From: Mucilaginibacter sp.
Lineage (GTDB): Bacteria > Bacteroidota > Bacteroidia > Sphingobacteriales > Sphingobacteriaceae
Reading direction: 5' to 3'
Length of the DNA: 39,982 nt
Assembly: GCA_025352225.1 (NCBI GenBank)
Contig: JANXTT010000047.1
Span: forward strand, 1-39,982
In this document: positions 26,175 to 35,500 of the stretch, one piece after another
Numbering within the stretch: the stretch's first letter is position 1
Layout: the number at the start of each line of letters is the position of its first letter
Position numbers and translations under genes: made by a program
Notes under the pieces: model-generated
The model's input: the letters and a program-made list of their open reading frames with translations, nothing else
Told to the model about the DNA's origin: nothing
Database searches by the model: none

Positions 26175-26369
26175 ATGATACATTCAACATTGTTATTTCT
26201 TAGCGCGCCGGATATTACGGTAATTCTTATTGTGGCCTTAGTGCTGTTTGGCGGAAAAAAACTACCGGAATTGGCCCGTGGTTTAGGCCAGGGAATAAAA
26301 GAATTTAAAAATGCGCAGGATGGTACCAACACGGCTAATCCTAAGGATGCTAACCAAAAAGGTGCTTAA
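26175..26369 (+). CDS. TatA/TatE-family translocase protein 2, short
   Basis: 64-residue TatA-type protein: membrane helix at about 13-26 (ITVILIVALVLFGGKK) followed by the amphipathic LPELARGLGQGIKEFK helix. It is a paralogue of the preceding gene, sharing the same core but with only a short polar tail. It is 10 bases downstream of it and so in the same operon. In Bacteroidota, TatA-type proteins without a true TatB are usual, so the two copies may divide TatA- and TatB-like roles; that is inference. Confidence 0.93.
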   Translation: MIHSTLLFLSAPDITVILIVALVLFGGKKLPELARGLGQGIKEFKNAQDGTNTANPKDANQKGA

Positions 26370-26422
26370 TCAATAACCGCCTTTTTACTGCTAATTCACT
26401 CAGAACTTAATATTTGCAATTT

Positions 26423-26468
26423 AAAACTTATTGTATAATGGTTTTATGACTATCGTACAATAAGTTTT
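26423..26468 (+). terminator. AT-rich hairpin between the tat pair and gatA
   Basis: Perfect 13-bp inverted repeat AAAACTTATTGTA / TACAATAAGTTTT (26423-26435 and 26456-26468) with a 20-base loop, followed by further T. It looks like an AT-rich intrinsic terminator of the tat operon, but it ends only 14 bases before the gatA ATG, so it could instead influence gatA expression. Confidence 0.6.
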
Positions 26469-26482
26469 TTTATTTTCGCTGC

Positions 26483-27913
26483 ATGACGAAACTATACCAT
26501 ACTTTGTCGGATATCCAATCAGACCTTAAGCAGCATAAAACCACTGTAGTTAAAATTACTGAACAATATTTGCAAAATATTAAGGCTAATGCCCATTTAA
26601 ACGCTTTTAATGAAGTTTTTGAAGACGTATTAGTTAAAGCTCAAGATGTTGACACAAAGATAAAGGAAGGCAAGGAGGGTAAACTTGCCGGCATTGTTTT
26701 GGCTATTAAAGATAATATCTGTTACAAAGACCATCAAGTTAGTGCTTCTTCCAAAATTTTAGACGGTTTTACATCCATTTATTCATCCACAGTTGTTGAA
26801 CGTTTGCTTGCGGAAGATGCAATTATAATTGGCCGCTGCAATTGCGACGAGTTTGCAATGGGAGCCTCAAACGAAACATCATACTTTGGCCCGGTAAAAA
26901 ATCATGCGGATGAAACAAAAGTTCCAGGTGGTTCGTCGGGCGGTTCGGCCGTTGCTGTACAGGCTGGTATGTGCCATGCCGCTATAGGTACTGATACAGG
27001 CGGTTCTATTAGGCAACCCGCGGCGTTTTGTGGGGTTATAGGCTTAAAGCCAACCTATGGCCGCGTATCACGTTATGGCCTTATCGCTTATGCTTCGTCA
27101 TTTGATCAGGCTGGGCCTATTACAAAATCAATAGAAGACGCAGCTCTATTACTGGAGGTTATGGCCGGCGTTGATGATTATGATGGTATGGTGGCTAATG
27201 TTCCGGTGCCTGCCTATCATAAGGATTTAGAAATTACAGGCAAAAAGAAAATAGCTTATATCAGCGAAGCGCTTAATAGCCCTGGTGTTGATCCACAGCT
27301 AAAAAATCTGCTTTCTACTCAAATAGAGAAACTAAAAAACGACGGGCATGTGGTTGAACCTGTATCTTTTGAGTTTATGGATTATGTGGTGCCAACCTAC
27401 TATATTTTAACCATGGCCGAGGCTTCTTCAAACCTGGCTCGGTATGATGGGGTTCATTATGGGTATCGAAGCCCTAATGCCACTGATCTGGAATCTACGT
27501 ACAAAAAATCGCGCTCGGAGGGCTTTGGAAAAGAAGTAAAACGGCGCATTATGCTGGGTACATTTGTTTTAAGCGCCGGGTATTACGATGCCTATTACGC
27601 TAAAGCGCAAAAAATTAGGCGCATGATACGTGATAAAACCAACCAAATTTTAAGTGAGTATGATTTTATATTGACACCAACTGCACCAACACCGGCATTT
27701 AATATTGGCGAAAACATGCAAGATCCTATTGTAATGTACCTGGCAGATATATTTACTGTACAGGCATCATTAGCTGGGATACCTGCAATTTCTTTACCAA
27801 TAGGCAATAACGATAACGGATTGCCGTTAGCTTTACAGGTAATAACCAAAAGCTTCGGAGAAGCCGACCTACTAAAATTCTCAAAATATTTTTTGGAACT
27901 ATCTAAAAATTAG
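26483..27913 (+). CDS. gatA: GatA, Glu-tRNA(Gln)/Asp-tRNA(Asn) amidotransferase subunit A
   Basis: Glutaminase subunit of GatCAB, which converts Glu-tRNA(Gln) (and Asp-tRNA(Asn) where needed) to the amide form. The 476 residues show the amidase-signature Ser-cisSer-Lys triad: Lys76 in AIKDNIC, cis-Ser151 in PGGSSGGSAVAVQAG and nucleophile Ser175 in DTGGSIRQPA. The C-terminal LTPTAPTPAFNIGE is also typical. gatB and gatC are not adjacent, which is common outside the Firmicutes. Confidence 0.97.
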   Translation: MTKLYHTLSDIQSDLKQHKTTVVKITEQYLQNIKANAHLNAFNEVFEDVLVKAQDVDTKIKEGKEGKLAGIVLAIKDNICYKDHQVSASSKILDGFTSIYSSTVVERLLAEDAIIIGRCNCDEFAMGASNETSYFGPVKNHADETKVPGGSSGGSAVAVQAGMCHAAIGTDTGGSIRQPAAFCGVIGLKPTYGRVSRYGLIAYASSFDQAGPITKSIEDAALLLEVMAGVDDYDGMVANVPVPAYHKDLEITGKKKIAYISEALNSPGVDPQLKNLLSTQIEKLKNDGHVVEPVSFEFMDYVVPTYYILTMAEASSNLARYDGVHYGYRSPNATDLESTYKKSRSEGFGKEVKRRIMLGTFVLSAGYYDAYYAKAQKIRRMIRDKTNQILSEYDFILTPTAPTPAFNIGENMQDPIVMYLADIFTVQASLAGIPAISLPIGNNDNGLPLALQVITKSFGEADLLKFSKYFLELSKN

Positions 27914-27969
27914 TAATTTAGTATTATCAAGTTAAAGTATGGCTTTATAACGCCATTAAATGTCAAAGC

Positions 27970-29397
27970 ATGAAGAAAATCTCGACTTTTATCATATGTT
28001 TTTTTTTGATCCACGTTGTTAAAGCCGATCCTGCAAATATTTCATCAAAGCTAAATAGAAGCAATTCTGTTAACCTCGCAACACAGCAAAATATTATAGT
28101 GTCAAACCACAAAGATGGTGATACAACATTTGTGCCAGTAGTGGCTGATAATATTTTAGGGTCGTACCAAAACATGCTTTTTAAGCATCGGCTTGACTCG
28201 GTTAAAAAAGAAATACCGCTTGATTATAATCAATACGTACAAAATTACATTGATATTTACACCGCTCCCCAGCGTAAAGAGTCTATCGGTAAAATATTAG
28301 GTCTTACAAAATACTATTTCCCAATATATGAAAAGGCCTTCAGAGATGCCGGAATACCCGAAGAAATCAAATACCTGTCAATAGTAGAGTCGGCACTTGA
28401 TCCTAACGCGGTTTCGCGCGCAGGTGCAACAGGCCCCTGGCAGTTTATGTTTGCTACTGCTAAACTGTATGGTTTAAACATGGATAATTATGTTGATGAA
28501 CGGCGCGACCCTATACAGGCCAGCTACGCCGCCGCTGCATATTTAAAAGATGCTTATCAGGATTTTGGCGATTGGTTAGTTGCCATAGCCTCATACAACT
28601 GCGGTAAGGGGAATATAACGCGTGCCATCCAAAAGGCCGGGGCTAGCGATTTTTGGTCAATAAGGCCATACCTACCGGTAGAAACCCGCAACTATGTACC
28701 TGCGTATATTGCTATAGCGTATATTATGAACTGTTATAAAAAGCATAACATTATACCTCAAATTTGCGATTTTGCCATTAAAACGGATACGGTATTGGTG
28801 AATAAGTATGTATCGTTAACTAATATATCTAAAGTTATTAATGTTGATATCAAGCAGCTAAATATATTGAATCCACAATATATGAGGCATATTATTAACG
28901 GCACCGATGCTATACCTAAACGTATGGTGATCCCTCAAATTGATAAAGCCAGCTTTGCATTATTGTATGATGCTTTAAACAACCCTGGTATAACATCAGA
29001 CGATTTTGTACCAGTTAAGATCAGTTATAAAGATCCTGCAAAGAAAAAACAGTCAGCTTCGTATTATATTGTTAGGAGTGGCGAAACATTAAGTTCAATA
29101 GCTGATCAATATGGTGTAGAAGTGCAAGACCTGAAAGTGTGGAACCATTTGCACACCATGAAGGTACGCCCGGGCACAGAACTTACATTAACCGGCCCAT
29201 CGTCGGCAGATAAATACGGATCAGCAAAAAGTAAACCCGCCCGGAATTTTATTACCTATAAGGTTCACCGTGGTGATACACTATCGGCCATAGCGGATAA
29301 GTTTGATGGTAGTACTGTTGAAAAAATAAAATCGTTAAACGGATTAAAAGGTGAGCGCCTGCAGCCGGGGATGACCCTTAAAATTAGTCGCGGGTAA
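27970..29397 (+). CDS. MltD-like lytic transglycosylase with two LysM domains
   Basis: 475-residue exported murein hydrolase that cleaves the glycan between MurNAc and GlcNAc with anhydro-ring formation. N-terminal signal about 1-19; SLT/goose-lysozyme-like domain about 110-230 with catalytic Glu140 in LSIVESALDPNAVS, followed by GATGPWQFM and the ASYNCGKGNI segment; two C-terminal LysM modules (SYYIVRSGETLSSIADQYG and ITYKVHRGDTLSAIADKF) for peptidoglycan binding. There is no lipobox, so unlike E. coli MltD it is probably a soluble periplasmic protein. It starts 56 bases after gatA. Confidence 0.93.
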   Translation: MKKISTFIICFFLIHVVKADPANISSKLNRSNSVNLATQQNIIVSNHKDGDTTFVPVVADNILGSYQNMLFKHRLDSVKKEIPLDYNQYVQNYIDIYTAPQRKESIGKILGLTKYYFPIYEKAFRDAGIPEEIKYLSIVESALDPNAVSRAGATGPWQFMFATAKLYGLNMDNYVDERRDPIQASYAAAAYLKDAYQDFGDWLVAIASYNCGKGNITRAIQKAGASDFWSIRPYLPVETRNYVPAYIAIAYIMNCYKKHNIIPQICDFAIKTDTVLVNKYVSLTNISKVINVDIKQLNILNPQYMRHIINGTDAIPKRMVIPQIDKASFALLYDALNNPGITSDDFVPVKISYKDPAKKKQSASYYIVRSGETLSSIADQYGVEVQDLKVWNHLHTMKVRPGTELTLTGPSSADKYGSAKSKPARNFITYKVHRGDTLSAIADKFDGSTVEKIKSLNGLKGERLQPGMTLKISRG

Positions 29398-29460
29398 TCA
29401 ATTTCCATACCCTTAAGTTTTGCATCTAACCGGGGCAATAGCATAAATTAATCAAACCGA

Positions 29461-29474
29461 TAATTTATAAATTA
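29461..29474. repeat. Perfect 14-bp AT palindrome upstream of maeB
   Basis: TAATTTATAAATTA is fully self-complementary and sits in the 138-bp gap before maeB, 33 bases before the maeB -7 box. It could be an operator; composition alone makes chance palindromes fairly common. Confidence 0.25.
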
Positions 29475-29506
29475 CAGGGTATGCTGTAAGCGTATGAAAA
29501 AAACTT

Positions 29507-29514
29507 TAATTTTG
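29507..29514 (+). promoter_or_regulatory. -7 box of maeB
   Basis: TAATTTTG matches TAnnTTTG exactly, 21 bases before the maeB ATG. The -33 region is not convincing. Confidence 0.45.
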
Positions 29515-29535
29515 GCAATGCTTTAAGCAGATACC

Positions 29536-31818
29536 ATGAATAAAACCAATAATAAACTGGATGCGCTTGAATATCATGCCAATGGCCGCCCAGGGAAAAT
29601 ACAAGTAGTACCCACCAAGCCTACAAATACACAACGCGATCTTTCATTAGCCTATTCGCCAGGTGTGGCGGAACCCTGCCTGCGCATTGCCGAAAATATT
29701 GATGATGTTTATAAATATACCGCTAAGGGCAATCTGGTTGGTGTAATAAGCAACGGTACAGCGGTTTTGGGTTTAGGCAACATTGGGCCCGAGGCCGGTA
29801 AGCCAGTAATGGAAGGTAAAGGCTTATTGTTTAAAATTTATGCCGACATTGATGTTTTTGATCTGGAGGTAAACGCTACTAATGTAGATGAATTTGTAAA
29901 TATAGTTAAGGCACTAGAGCCAACATTCGGCGGCATTAATTTAGAAGATATATCGGCACCTACCTGCTTTGAAATAGAGCGGAGGCTAAAGGCCGAAATG
30001 AAAATACCCGTAATGCACGACGATCAGCATGGTACGGCAATAATTTCGTCGGCAGCACTGCTTAATGCTTGTGAATTACAGAACAAAAAATTAGAACAGG
30101 TAAAATTAGTTGTAAATGGCGCGGGTGCGGCAGCCATCTCATGTTCAAGGCTATACCTTTCGCTTGGTGTAAAAAAAGAAAACCTGGTGATGTTTGATAT
30201 CAATGGGCTTATTCATCCGGGCCGTACCGATCTGGATGAGATAAGGTTAGCTTTTGCAACCACGCGTACAAATGTTGATACCCTGGCTGATGCCTTAAAA
30301 GATGCAGATGTATTTATAGGCCTCTCGGCTGGTAATGTGGTTACTGCTGCCATGCTTAAAACAATGGCTAATAACCCCATCGTTTTTGCTATGGCCAACC
30401 CCGAACCCGAAATTGCTTACGATATTGCAGTTGAAGCCCGTCAGGATATTATTATGGCAACCGGGCGGTCTGATTATCCAAATCAGGTGAATAATGTACT
30501 GGGTTTTCCGTATATTTTTCGTGGGGCATTAGATGTACGGGCTACTTCAATTAATGAAGAAATGAAGCTAGCCGCCGTTTACGCTATTGCGGGGCTCGCA
30601 AAAAAGAATGTGCCCGAAGAGGTTAATTTAGCCTATGGCGCTAAAAACCTTCATTTTGATAAGGATTATATTATTCCAAAACCGATGGATCATCGGTTAA
30701 TAACCGAAGTATCATCAGCAGTAGCAAAGGCGGCTATGGATTCGGGTGTGGCACGAAGGCAGATAACCGATTGGGACGCTTATGCCGAAGAGTTGAAAAA
30801 TAGGTTGGGTGTAGATAATAAAATATTACGCAACATTGCAAATAAGGCTAAAGCAAACCGTAAACGTGTGGTGTTTGCCGAGGCCGATAATTATAAGATC
30901 TTAAAATCGGCGCAAATTGTAATAGACGAAGGTATAGCCACTCCTATATTATTAGGCAATATAAACCTTATCAAACAGATCATGTATGAAAATGACCTGC
31001 AGTTGGGCGATGTTGAAATAATTGACCCTAAAGATGATAATACCGAACGCGCTTTAATGTATGCCGAATACTTATTTAATAAACGGCAGCGCAGGGGTAT
31101 AACTTTATATGAGGCCCAAAAGCTAATGCGCGACCGTAATTATTATGGGGCGTGCATGGTTCAGTTTGGCGATGCCGACGCGCTGATATCCGGTTTAACC
31201 AAAAACTATGTACCCACTGTAAAACCCGCCCTTCAAATAATTGGAACCGAACCCGGAGTAAGGCTGGTGGCCGGAATGTATATGATGGTAACGCCAAAAG
31301 GCCCTGTGTTTTTTGGTGATACAACCGTTAATGTTAACCCAACCGCAGACGACCTTGTGGATATTACTGTACTAATTGAACGCTCCGTTAAAAAGTTTAA
31401 TGTTAAGCCCAGGATCGCTGTTTTATCATATTCCAATTTTGGATCAAATGATGGTATTATACCCGAAAAGACTCGCGAAGCGGTAAGGATATTACATCAA
31501 AAATATCCGGAAATGATTGTAGATGGCGAGATGCAAGCCAATTTTGCCATCAACACAGAGTTACTCGAGGATAATTTTTCGTTTTCCACATTAAGTGGCG
31601 AAGCGGCTAATACATTGATATTCCCAAACCTGGAATCGGGGAACATAGCGTATAAATTATTACAGGAATTGGGCGGTGCAGAAGCAGTAGGCCCTATTTT
31701 GCTGGGCATGAAAAAGTCTGTACATGTGTTACAATTAGGAAGCTCGGTACGCGAAATTGTGAATATGGTAACTATCGCGGTAGTAGATGCACAGGAAAAA
31801 GAAACCCTTAAAGTTTAA
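29536..31818 (+). CDS. maeB: NADP-dependent malic enzyme (MaeB type, with PTA-like domain)
   Basis: Oxidatively decarboxylates malate to pyruvate, making NADPH. The 760-residue product is the long form: malic-enzyme domain about 1-430, with [13 protein letters not shown] near the N-terminus, [16 protein letters not shown] and the nucleotide-binding [19 protein letters not shown] (near 193-212), then a phosphotransacetylase-like domain about 440-760 ([35 protein letters not shown]). In MaeB the PTA-like part is regulatory (acetyl-CoA inhibition), not catalytic. Followed after 117 bases by ruvA. I recall maeB-ruvA-sprA as a recurring order in Bacteroidota. Confidence 0.96.
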   Translation: MNKTNNKLDALEYHANGRPGKIQVVPTKPTNTQRDLSLAYSPGVAEPCLRIAENIDDVYKYTAKGNLVGVISNGTAVLGLGNIGPEAGKPVMEGKGLLFKIYADIDVFDLEVNATNVDEFVNIVKALEPTFGGINLEDISAPTCFEIERRLKAEMKIPVMHDDQHGTAIISSAALLNACELQNKKLEQVKLVVNGAGAAAISCSRLYLSLGVKKENLVMFDINGLIHPGRTDLDEIRLAFATTRTNVDTLADALKDADVFIGLSAGNVVTAAMLKTMANNPIVFAMANPEPEIAYDIAVEARQDIIMATGRSDYPNQVNNVLGFPYIFRGALDVRATSINEEMKLAAVYAIAGLAKKNVPEEVNLAYGAKNLHFDKDYIIPKPMDHRLITEVSSAVAKAAMDSGVARRQITDWDAYAEELKNRLGVDNKILRNIANKAKANRKRVVFAEADNYKILKSAQIVIDEGIATPILLGNINLIKQIMYENDLQLGDVEIIDPKDDNTERALMYAEYLFNKRQRRGITLYEAQKLMRDRNYYGACMVQFGDADALISGLTKNYVPTVKPALQIIGTEPGVRLVAGMYMMVTPKGPVFFGDTTVNVNPTADDLVDITVLIERSVKKFNVKPRIAVLSYSNFGSNDGIIPEKTREAVRILHQKYPEMIVDGEMQANFAINTELLEDNFSFSTLSGEAANTLIFPNLESGNIAYKLLQELGGAEAVGPILLGMKKSVHVLQLGSSVREIVNMVTIAVVDAQEKETLKV

Positions 31819-31935
31819 TTATAGATAAATAATATAGTTATTTGAATTAAATAATACACATTAGGTTATAAAATGTAATTTTATTGCCAATTGAATAAAG
31901 AATAACACATCTAATGAACGCTATATAAACAAACA

Positions 31936-32520
31936 ATGTACGCATATATAAATGGAAAACTGGTTTTTAAATGCCCAACCTATGTAATTATTGATGTAGG
32001 CGGTGTTGGATATCATATTAACATTTCATTAAATACATATTCGAGCCTGCAGGATAAAGAAAACTGTAAACTTTACACTTGGTTGCATGTAAAAGAGGAT
32101 GCGCATACGTTGTATGGTTTTGCTGACGAAGGGGAGCGGCGACTTTTTTTATATCTTATCTCAGTATCGGGTATTGGTGCCAATACCGGAAGGATGATTT
32201 TATCATCTATAACCCCATTTGAAATACAAACAGCTATTATTAATGGTGATGTACCTTTAATACAGCGGATTAAAGGTATTGGCCCAAAATCGGCACAACG
32301 GATTATTTTAGAGTTACAGGATAAGCTGCGTAAAGACGGGCCTGATACCTTAATTAATGTGCCGGTTATGCATACCGCTAAGGATGAGGCGCTTTCGGCA
32401 TTGGTTATGCTGGGTTTTGCAAAAAATGTTGGCGAAAAAGCACTTGATCAAGCTATAAAATCAACAAATGAAAAATTAAGCGTAGAGCAATTAATAAAAA
32501 TCGCACTTAAAAGCTTATAA
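31936..32520 (+). CDS. ruvA: RuvA, Holliday junction branch-migration protein
   Basis: DNA-binding subunit of the RuvAB complex that moves Holliday junctions during recombination repair. 194 residues: N-terminal OB fold (MYAYINGKLV to LYGFADEGERRLF), the two helix-hairpin-helix motifs (SVSGIGANTGRMIL and IKGIGPKSAQRIILEL), and the C-terminal three-helix domain that contacts RuvB (DEALSALVMLGF). ruvB and ruvC are not in the window. The sprA frame begins 27 bases after the stop, in the same frame. Confidence 0.97.
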   Translation: MYAYINGKLVFKCPTYVIIDVGGVGYHINISLNTYSSLQDKENCKLYTWLHVKEDAHTLYGFADEGERRLFLYLISVSGIGANTGRMILSSITPFEIQTAIINGDVPLIQRIKGIGPKSAQRIILELQDKLRKDGPDTLINVPVMHTAKDEALSALVMLGFAKNVGEKALDQAIKSTNEKLSVEQLIKIALKSL

Positions 32521-32547
32521 TTACTGAATCAATTTTTATATAAACCC

Positions 32548-35500
32548 TTGACAAACATTTTTTTCAGGAAGTTCGCTTTCAGTTTTAGTTTTTTTACTGC
32601 ATTACTTAGCAGTACGCTGCTTTTTGCACAGCAAACGGGTACCGTTTTGAAGAAAGATTCTTCATCGGCAAAGTACCCTATTAAGGTAGATAAATCAAAA
32701 AATAATAAAGCAAGATCGGGTATATTCCGTGCAGACCCACCTAACCTTACACGTACAATAGAATATGATGTAACTACAAACCGGTATATTTTGATCGAAA
32801 AAGTAGGAGATTTACTTTACCGGCCTGTGCAATACCTTACGTTTTCACAATATCTGGAATTAAAACAACGTGAAACGCAAAAGAGCTATTGGAAACAGCT
32901 TGCAGATAATTATGCATATGCATCGCAACAACCAGGCTTTATTCCTCAAATAAAAATCAGGAGCCATACTTTTGAGCAAATATTTGGAAGTAACGTAATT
33001 GATATCCGCCCGCAGGGTTCCGCAGAAATGGTGTTTGCGGTGCAGGTTAATAAGAACGAAAACCCGTTATTTAATACCATTCAACGCACCCAAACCAATT
33101 TTAATTTTGACCAGCATATTCAAATGAATGTGGTTGGTAATATTGGTGATAAACTTAAAATAAGTACTAACTATAATACCGATGCCCAATTTCAATTTGA
33201 AAACCAGGTTAAGTTAGATTACACAGGTAAACCCGATGAAATTATACAAAAGATAGAGGCCGGTACGGTAAGTATGCCGTTAAATACGTCCCTAATTTCG
33301 GGGAGCCAGGCATTATTTGGCGTTAAAACTAAGCTTAAATTTGGCAAACTTGATATTACCAGTATATTCTCGCAAAAACGCTCACAGTCGCAACAAATTA
33401 CAATCTCAAATAGTTCGCAACAGGCCGCGTTTAAACTTACACCGGCAGATTATGAAGCCAACAAGCATTATTTTTTAGCGCAGTACTTTCGCGATAATTA
33501 CAATAATGCATTAAAAAATATTCCAATTATCAGTTCAAACATTACCATTACAAAAATTGAAGTTTGGACCACCAACAGAAACAATAGCACAACGGATTCG
33601 CGAGATATAATTGGGTTTTTAGATTTGGGCGAAAATAAACCATATAATACAAGCTTAATTCAAGGTGGTGGCTCTGGCTTGCCTGCAGGCTTTACGGGCC
33701 CCGGTTTTCCGCAGCAATCTAATAATTTATTACAAAAATTACCATCCGATGCAAGGTTAACTAATAGTAACGGTGTGGCAACATATTTTAAAGCTACTGG
33801 TGCCAGTGATAATTATTCAAAGCTGACTTATGCGCGTAAGCTCACCGATAAGGAATTTACCTTACATGCGCAATTGGGGTACATTTCATTAAATTACCCA
33901 TTAAATAACGACGAAGTATTATCTGTTGCATACCAGTACAATTATAATGGTGTACAATATCAGGTAGGGGAGTTTTCTGCTGATATTAAAGTTGATCCGA
34001 ACAATCCTAAAGTGTTGTTTACCAAATTGCTTAAAGGAGAAATTTTAAAAACTAATTTGCCCAACTGGAAATTGATGATGAAAAACATCTATTCCCTTGG
34101 TGCATATGGTATTAGCCCTAATGATTTTAAATTAAGTATAACCCGGCTTGACGATCAATCAGGTATTGAAAAACCTATTATGGAGGAGGGGCAAAATACC
34201 AAAGGCCGGTTATGGCTGCAGCTTACCGGGCTTGACAACCTTAACCAACAAAATCAAAAGCAGCCCGATGGTTATTTTGATTTTTTAGAGGGCGTTACAA
34301 TTGATTCGCAAAACGGGCGAATTATGTTTCCGCTGGTAGAGCCCTTTGGCTCAGATTTGGCTAAGCAATTTTTACCTGGCGAACAAAGTTTAACAAGCCG
34401 GTATGTTTATCAACCTCTTTACGATTCGACCAAAACTATTGCCCAGCAGTTTTTTCCGAAGCTTAACCGTTATGCTATTAAAGGTACATACACCTCCCAG
34501 TCAGGGTCTGATTATCAGTTGAATGCCATCAATATTCCGCAAGGCTCGGTTGTGGCTACATCCGGGAGCTATAAACTGCTAGAGGGAACAGATTTTACGG
34601 TAGATTATAATTCGGGCAGAATACGGATACTTAATCAATCGCTATTAGCATCGGGGCAACCCATTACTATCAATGTAGAAAATAATGAGCTTTTTGGTGT
34701 TCAGCAGCAATCGTTATTTGGTTCAAGGTTTGATTACCGCGCAAATAAAAATCTAAGCTTAGGCGCTACAATAATGCACTTAAGCGAATTGCCAATTACC
34801 CAAAAGATAAGCATTGGCGATGAACCTATCTCTAATACAATCATAGGCTTTGATGCCAATTACAGCTCATCCTCAAGGTTATTAACCAGGTTGGTTGATA
34901 AAATTCCTTTCATATCAACCAAAGCCCCGTCATCCGTTACATTTAGTGGCGAGTTTGCCAAATTTATTGCGGGCCACCCCAAGGCATTAAACTTTGCAGG
35001 AGCCAATGGAACATCTTATTTGGATGATTTTGAAAACAGCCGGTCTATTATTGATATAAAAAGTGCTTCGGGCTGGCAAATTTCGGGCACACCACAGCTA
35101 TTCCCCGAATCGCAGTTGGTAAACGATCTGAGTTATGGCTACAATAGGGCGCGTTTAGCCTTTTACAACATTGATCCTATTTTCTACAATCGTTCTGGCA
35201 GTGGTTCGCCGCCGCTGGCCAATGCCAGTAATGAATTATCAAATCATTATGTACGGCAAGTATTTGAGCAGGAGGTGTTTCCTTATAAACAATCTATAAC
35301 GGGTACACCTCTACCTATACCAACGCTGGATCTGGCTTATTATCCCAATGTACGGGGGCCGTATAACTTTACCACAACCGGGTTAAATACCGATGGTACA
35401 TTGCAAAACCCAAAAAATCGTTGGGGAGGCATGTTCCGTAAAATAGATGTAAATGATTTTGAATCGTTGAACGTAGAGTTTATTGAGTTTTGGGTTATGG

